Below, piece after piece: positions 13,705 to 16,824 of a stretch of DNA of 16,824 bases. Position numbers and translations under genes: made by a program. Under the pieces are notes generated by a model, which was not told where the DNA came from, did not search any database, and saw nothing but the letters and a program-made list of their open reading frames with translations. The stretch's first letter is position 1; every line of letters starts with the position of its first letter. The stretch comes from JBOHER01 sp050701115 (GTDB taxonomy: Bacteria > Actinomycetota > Actinomycetes > Mycobacteriales > Pseudonocardiaceae), in contig JBOHER010000207.1 in the NCBI GenBank assembly GCA_050701115.1, positions 1 through 16,824 on the forward strand. The letters are read 5' to 3'.

Positions 13705-14506
13705 CGTCGACCTCCTCGTCGATGAGGCCTTCCCGCAGGGTGGCCAGGGTGCGACTGAGCAGCCTGGACACGTGCATCTGGGAGATGCCGACTCGCTCGG
13801 CGATCTGCGTCTGCGTCATGTTGTAGAAGAACCGCAAGGCGAGGATTCGGCGTTCTCGCTCCGGCAGTGCGCGCACGAGCGGCTCGAGCGCCTCGTGGTT
13901 CTCCACACTCGCCAGCGCTCTGTCGTTCTCACCGATGGACTCGCCAAGCGATGCCCCTTCTCCGTTGCCGGACAGCGATTCGTCCAGCGACATCGAGTGG
14001 TACGCCTGCCCCGCCTCCAGCCCCTCGTACACCTCGTCCTTGCTGATCCCCAGATACTCGCCGATCTCGCCCGGGGTGGGTGCCCGGCCCAGCCGCTGCG
14101 CGAGTTTGGTGCCTGCGGTGCTCACCGCGAGGTGCAGTTCCTTGAGCCTGCGCGGCACGCGCATCGACCAACTCGCGTCGCGGAAGTGTCTGCGCACCTC
14201 GCCCATCACGGTGGGTACCGCGTAGGAGAGGAAGTCGTTACCCTTGTCCGGCTCGAACCGGTCCACCGCGTTGATCAGGCCCACCGTGGCGACCTGCACC
14301 AAGTCCTCTTTCGGCGTGCCACGGCCGGAGAAACGCTGTGCGATGTGCTCGGCGAGAGGCAGATGACCCGTCACGAGTTCGTCGCGGACGACGGAGTAGC
14401 GCGGGTCATCTGGATCAAGCTGGGCGAGCTCGTCGAACAGTGGTACCAGGTGGTCGTATTCGTGGGATGAGTGCCGGTTCGACGGGGCGGCGGCCGAGTT
14501 TCTCAC
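13685..14506 (-). CDS. sigF: SigF/SigB-type alternative sigma factor
   Basis: This 273-aa group 3 sigma factor has region 2 with EDLVQVATVGLINAVDRFEPDKG and FLSYAVPTVMGEVRRHFRD, region 3 with RVPRRLKELHLAV and LAQRLGRAPTPGEI, and region 4 with ERERRILALRFFYNMTQTQIAERVGISQMHVSRLL. The last block is nearly identical to mycobacterial SigF as I recall it. It directs RNA polymerase to general stress or stationary-phase promoters. The GTG start at 14506 overlaps the stop of the upstream anti-sigma gene (GTGA), so stoichiometry is probably coupled. The 3' end overlaps the LigD-type polymerase start by 20 bases. No SigF-type autoregulatory promoter could be identified with confidence. Confidence 0.93.
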   Translation of the reverse strand: MRNSAAAPSNRHSSHEYDHLVPLFDELAQLDPDDPRYSVVRDELVTGHLPLAEHIAQRFSGRGTPKEDLVQVATVGLINAVDRFEPDKGNDFLSYAVPTVMGEVRRHFRDASWSMRVPRRLKELHLAVSTAGTKLAQRLGRAPTPGEIGEYLGISKDEVYEGLEAGQAYHSMSLDESLSGNGEGASLGESIGENDRALASVENHEALEPLVRALPERERRILALRFFYNMTQTQIAERVGISQMHVSRLLSRTLATLREGLIDEEVDDVDQRA

Positions 14507-14997
14507 CCTTCGACCACCGGCCTGCGCTTGGACAGCTCGATGTGCACCAGGTGAAACCGGCCACCCGCATCTGGCTCAACCCAGCTGACCGCGGCGTCGG
14601 CGAGCGTGGTGAGCACTCGCCAACCGAAGGTCGTCGTGCTGGGCGCGGTGGCGTCGTGCGAGGTGACCGACGCGGTGAACACGATCTCGTCGGCGCGTAG
14701 GGTGAACCTGGCGACCAGGATCGAATTCTCCACCGCACGGGTGATCAGGCTGGAGCACGATTCGTCGACTGCCATCTCCAGATCGGAGATGGCGTCGAGG
14801 TCGAAATCAGCGCGCATGGCGATGTTCACCGCAACCGATCGCACGATCGGCAGGTGCACGAGGGTCGCGCCGAGACGCAGTTCGATATCGTCCCGAGCGC
14901 GGAGTTCGTGCTCGACGCGCTGCTGGATATGTGTCACGCTCTGCCCCGTTTCACCTGCGGCTGCTCCAGTAACCTCCGGGCGTCGTTCGCTCTCCAC
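14503..14997 (-). CDS. usfX: RsbW/UsfX-type anti-sigma factor (GHKL ATPase fold)
   Basis: This 164-aa protein resembles mycobacterial UsfX (RsbW). It has RLGATLVHLPIVRSVAVNIA, FDLDAISDLEMAVDESCSSLI in place of the N-box region, and a C-terminal FGWRVLTTLADAAVSW block. RsbW proteins sequester their sigma factor and are released by unphosphorylated anti-anti-sigma factors. The N-box asparagine of Bacillus RsbW is not evident, as in UsfX as I recall it. The GTG at 14997 follows GAGGAACG. A start at GTG 14937 would remove a 20-residue tail that is not conserved in the family. The gene overlaps sigF by 4 bases and lies 33 bases after the small basic protein gene. Confidence 0.85.
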   Translation of the reverse strand: MESERRPEVTGAAAGETGQSVTHIQQRVEHELRARDDIELRLGATLVHLPIVRSVAVNIAMRADFDLDAISDLEMAVDESCSSLITRAVENSILVARFTLRADEIVFTASVTSHDATAPSTTTFGWRVLTTLADAAVSWVEPDAGGRFHLVHIELSKRRPVVEG

Positions 14998-15030
14998 TGT
15001 GCACTCGTTCCTCGTTGATCGACAGCGGAG

Positions 15031-15363
15031 TCAGCGCCCAAGAGCCTTTTGCAGCTCCTTCTTGGTCATCGACGAGCGTCCCCTGATGTTGCGTTGGCGG
15101 GCTTCGTTGTAGAGCTGTTCCTTGGTCGGCCCGCCAGGACCGAGACGCTTGCCGGATCGATGCCCGCCACGCTTCTGCGGCGAGACATCCTTGACCGAAC
15201 TCCTGCTCGCCCGCTTGGACTCGCCGGATTGCGCGCGGTTCTTGTTCACCGTGCGGGCGGCGATCTCCTCGGCGCGGTCCTCGCTCGTGCCGCGCTTCTT
15301 CTGCGAACTCTTGATGTGCTTGTACTGGCGTTCTCGCTTGTCGCTCCAGGCTTGCTGCGGCAT
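15031..15363 (-). CDS. Small basic protein with Rho-N-like C-terminus (annotated as plasmid stabilization protein in relatives)
   Basis: The 110-aa, strongly basic protein begins MPQQAWSDKRERQYKHIKSSQ and continues KKRGTSEDRAEEIAARTVNK, SGESKRAS and KRGGHRSG. It ends in PTKEQLYNEARQRNIRGRSSMTKKELQKALG, a Rho N-terminal-like helical module that is often nucleic-acid binding. Many actinobacteria carry this protein, usually annotated as a stabilization or Rho-N protein; no defined reaction is known to me. ATG 15363 is supported by AGGAGGTG. The gene points into the anti-sigma/sigF/polymerase run, 33 bases away, and may be its first cistron. Confidence 0.8.
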   Translation of the reverse strand: MPQQAWSDKRERQYKHIKSSQKKRGTSEDRAEEIAARTVNKNRAQSGESKRASRSSVKDVSPQKRGGHRSGKRLGPGGPTKEQLYNEARQRNIRGRSSMTKKELQKALGR

Positions 15364-15486
15364 TCGTGCACCTCCTGTGCTCGTTGTCGGGTCCCATTAG
15401 CGGTGATGCGGTCGTCGGCTGGGTACCCAGCGCAACCACATCCGAATCAGGTGGCTGACCTGCCTCTGGAGTGCCACGATGCGCAT

Positions 15487-15858
15487 ATGCGCGCGCGATT
15501 CAAAGACCTCTGTCTGGACGCCAACGACCACCACGCGCTCGCCGACTGGTGGTGTGCCGCGATCGGTTACGTGCATCGGGACACCCTCGCGCACGAGGAC
15601 GACGACTGGGTGCGTCCGGACGACTGGCCGGTGCCGATCGTGGACCCGGAGGGTCTCGGCCCGTTGATCTGGATCGTTCCGGTGCCTGAGCCCAAGACGG
15701 TGAAGAACCGGATGCACCTGGACGTGTGGGGGACCACCGAGGAACTGCTCGCGCACGGGGCGACCATGATCAGGGCGCACGACGACGAGATCGAGTGGGA
15801 CGTCCTCGCCGATCCCGAGGGCAACGAGTTCTGCGTGTTCGCGCCCGCCCGGCACTGA
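15487..15858 (+). CDS. VOC-superfamily (glyoxalase-like) protein
   Basis: This 123-aa single-domain protein starts MRARFKDLCLDANDHHALADWW, with IGYVHRDTLAHEDDDW, RMHLDVWG and a C-terminal WDVLADPEGNEFCVFAP. That is the repeated beta-alpha-beta-beta-beta ending of VOC-fold proteins. His/Glu positions typical of metal ligands are present (HLDVWG, NEFCVF), but the substrate is unknown; this large family includes glyoxalases, dioxygenases and antibiotic-binding proteins. ATG 15487 was chosen; an upstream in-frame GTG at 15451 has no ribosome binding site. It is transcribed divergently from the Rho-N-like gene. Confidence 0.85.
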   Translation: MRARFKDLCLDANDHHALADWWCAAIGYVHRDTLAHEDDDWVRPDDWPVPIVDPEGLGPLIWIVPVPEPKTVKNRMHLDVWGTTEELLAHGATMIRAHDDEIEWDVLADPEGNEFCVFAPARH

Positions 15859-15939
15859 GGGTGTCGGCTGCGCCACGTCCGCCGCGGCCTGCGTCGCGGC
15901 GGGTGATCGTTGCGCCTAGCCTGCTGGGGTGATGATCCG

Positions 15940-16701
15940 ATGACGTGGTGGCACGCGGTCGTGATCTTCGTGGCAGGGGTATGGGCGGGCACCATCAATA
16001 CCGTGGTCGGTTCGGGCACCCTGGTGACGTTTCCGGTGCTGGTCGCGCTTGGTTATCCGCCGGTCACCGCGACCACGTCGAACGCGGTCGGATTGATCCC
16101 CGGCACGATCAGCGGCTCGTTCGGGTATCGCCGCGAGCTGGCGGGTCAGTGGGGCAGGGTCGGCCGGTTGGCGATCGGCTCCTCCTTGGGTGCGATCTGC
16201 GGAACGATCCTGCTGTTATCGCTGCCCGCACGGGCGTTCGAGACCATCGTGCCGCTGCTGATCGGTCTCGCCCTGGTGCTGGTGTTGCTGCAGCCCAGGA
16301 TGAGCGCGTGGGTGCTGGCCCGATCAGGCGAGAACGGCCGACCTGAACACGGCGGGCCGTTGCTGTGGTTCCTGGTCTTCCTGATCGGGATCTACGGCGG
16401 CTACTTCACCGCTGCACAGGGCGTCATGCTGATGGCGGTGATGGGCACCCTGCTGCACGAGCACCTGCAGCGGCTCAACGGTGTGAAGAACGTGCTGTCC
16501 GGTGTGGTGAACATGGTCGCGGGCATGATCTACGCCGTGGTGGCGCCGGTCAGCTGGCCGGTGATCGGCATTCTTGCGGTCGGCTCAATGCTGGGTGGCC
16601 TACTGGGCGCCAAGATCGGCCGCAAACTGCCACCCAGGGTCCTCCGGGGTGTCATCGTGGCCATCGGCGTCGCAGCCATCATCATGCTGGTGTTGCCCTA
16701 G
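15940..16701 (+). CDS. TauE/SafE-family sulfite/organosulfur exporter-like membrane protein
   Basis: This 253-aa protein has about eight hydrophobic segments. The N-terminus MTWWHAVVIFVAGVWAGTIN leads into the family motif VVGSGTLVTFPVLVALGYPP and TTSNAVGLIPGTISGSFGYRREL. A second half repeats the pattern (FLIGIYGGYFTAAQGVMLMAV, LNGVKNVLSGVVNMVAGMIY). The family (DUF81) moves anionic sulfur compounds across the inner membrane, but the substrate here is not known. ATG 15940 gives the usual N-terminus; a TTG at 15910 would add ten polar residues. It lies 81 bases after the VOC gene and may or may not be in the same unit. Confidence 0.9.
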   Translation: MTWWHAVVIFVAGVWAGTINTVVGSGTLVTFPVLVALGYPPVTATTSNAVGLIPGTISGSFGYRRELAGQWGRVGRLAIGSSLGAICGTILLLSLPARAFETIVPLLIGLALVLVLLQPRMSAWVLARSGENGRPEHGGPLLWFLVFLIGIYGGYFTAAQGVMLMAVMGTLLHEHLQRLNGVKNVLSGVVNMVAGMIYAVVAPVSWPVIGILAVGSMLGGLLGAKIGRKLPPRVLRGVIVAIGVAAIIMLVLP

Positions 16702-16711
16702 AAGGCTAGGA

Positions 16712-16724
16712 CCGGCGAAGCCGG
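16712..16724 (+). terminator. Short hairpin after the TauE gene
   Basis: CCGGC-GAA-GCCGG is a 5-bp perfect stem eleven bases after the TAG, followed by AATTTC and a T-containing stretch. It is a plausible but weak terminator, or the outer end of the adjoining mobile element. Confidence 0.35.
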
Positions 16725-16740
16725 AATTTCGGGTCAAGTT

Positions 16741-16824
16741 TTAGGCTGCTAGTCCAGATTGGGTGGCGAGCTTGTCGAGCGTTCGCTGGTAGGTGCGGCT
16801 GACCGTTTGCAGTGGACCGGGATC
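16741..16824 (-). CDS. C-terminal end of a minus-strand gene at the window edge, probably a transposase
   Basis: Twenty-seven codons end in TAA at 16741-16743: the frame reads PLQTVSRTYQRTLDKLATQS and ends in two alanines. The sequence outside the stop (TCGGGTCAAGTTTTAGG) changes base composition sharply and resembles the terminus of an insertion sequence. I suggest a transposase tail, but the piece is too short to assign a family. It could be another gene. Confidence 0.35.
   Translation of the reverse strand, partial: DPGPLQTVSRTYQRTLDKLATQSGLAA

Noticed and set aside
15049..15486. N-terminal extension of the VOC protein
   Set aside because: The extension is antisense to the Rho-N-like gene, whose start has a perfect ribosome binding site.

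Overview
The window is GC-rich chromosomal DNA from an actinomycete. The gene set points to the Nocardia/Mycobacterium side of the phylum or a neighbouring family: an RsbW/UsfX-type anti-sigma factor overlapping a SigF-type sigma factor, an ECF42-type sigma factor with DGPF/YCII partner genes, a stand-alone LigD-type polymerase domain, and VapBC toxin-antitoxin genes. This placement is inferred from protein families only; no rRNA or tRNA is present.

Layout. 1-725 (minus): 3'-truncated zinc-dependent medium-chain dehydrogenase of the butanediol/sorbitol dehydrogenase type. 982-1677 (minus): divergent endonuclease V homologue that lacks two catalytic acids. 1911-8380 (plus): one very large reading frame of about 2157 aa with Ig-like, OmpA-like, hydrophobic and fibronectin-like segments. 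It is broken by four shifts, all in the same direction, and each is repaired by adding one base to a short C or G run. 8472-9185: a toxin-antitoxin module scrambled by a small inversion. The toxin 5' end and the antitoxin remnant lie on plus, and the toxin remainder lies on minus. 9111-9774 (minus): an intact vapB(AbrB)-vapC(PIN) pair with a perfect 15-bp palindrome upstream. 10025-12569 (plus): an ECF42 module made of a promoter match, two tandem DGPF genes, an internally deleted alpha/beta hydrolase and the sigma factor. 12582-12761: a non-coding stretch bounded by inverted repeats. 15363-12796 (minus): a tightly packed four-gene run of small basic Rho-N-like protein, anti-sigma factor, SigF-type sigma factor and LigD-type polymerase domain. 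15487-15858 and 15940-16701 (plus): a VOC-fold protein and a TauE/SafE membrane exporter. The right edge carries the last 27 codons of a minus-strand gene, probably a transposase.

Functional links. The ECF42 block looks self-regulated: a TGTCGA-N17-CGAC promoter precedes the first DGPF gene. The SigF block couples a stress sigma factor and its antagonist to a DNA-repair polymerase through overlapping reading frames. The 8.4-9.8 kb region is a degraded tandem array of toxin-antitoxin modules. The giant gene is the least explained part of the window. I found no neighbouring genes that assign it to a known secretion or injection system.
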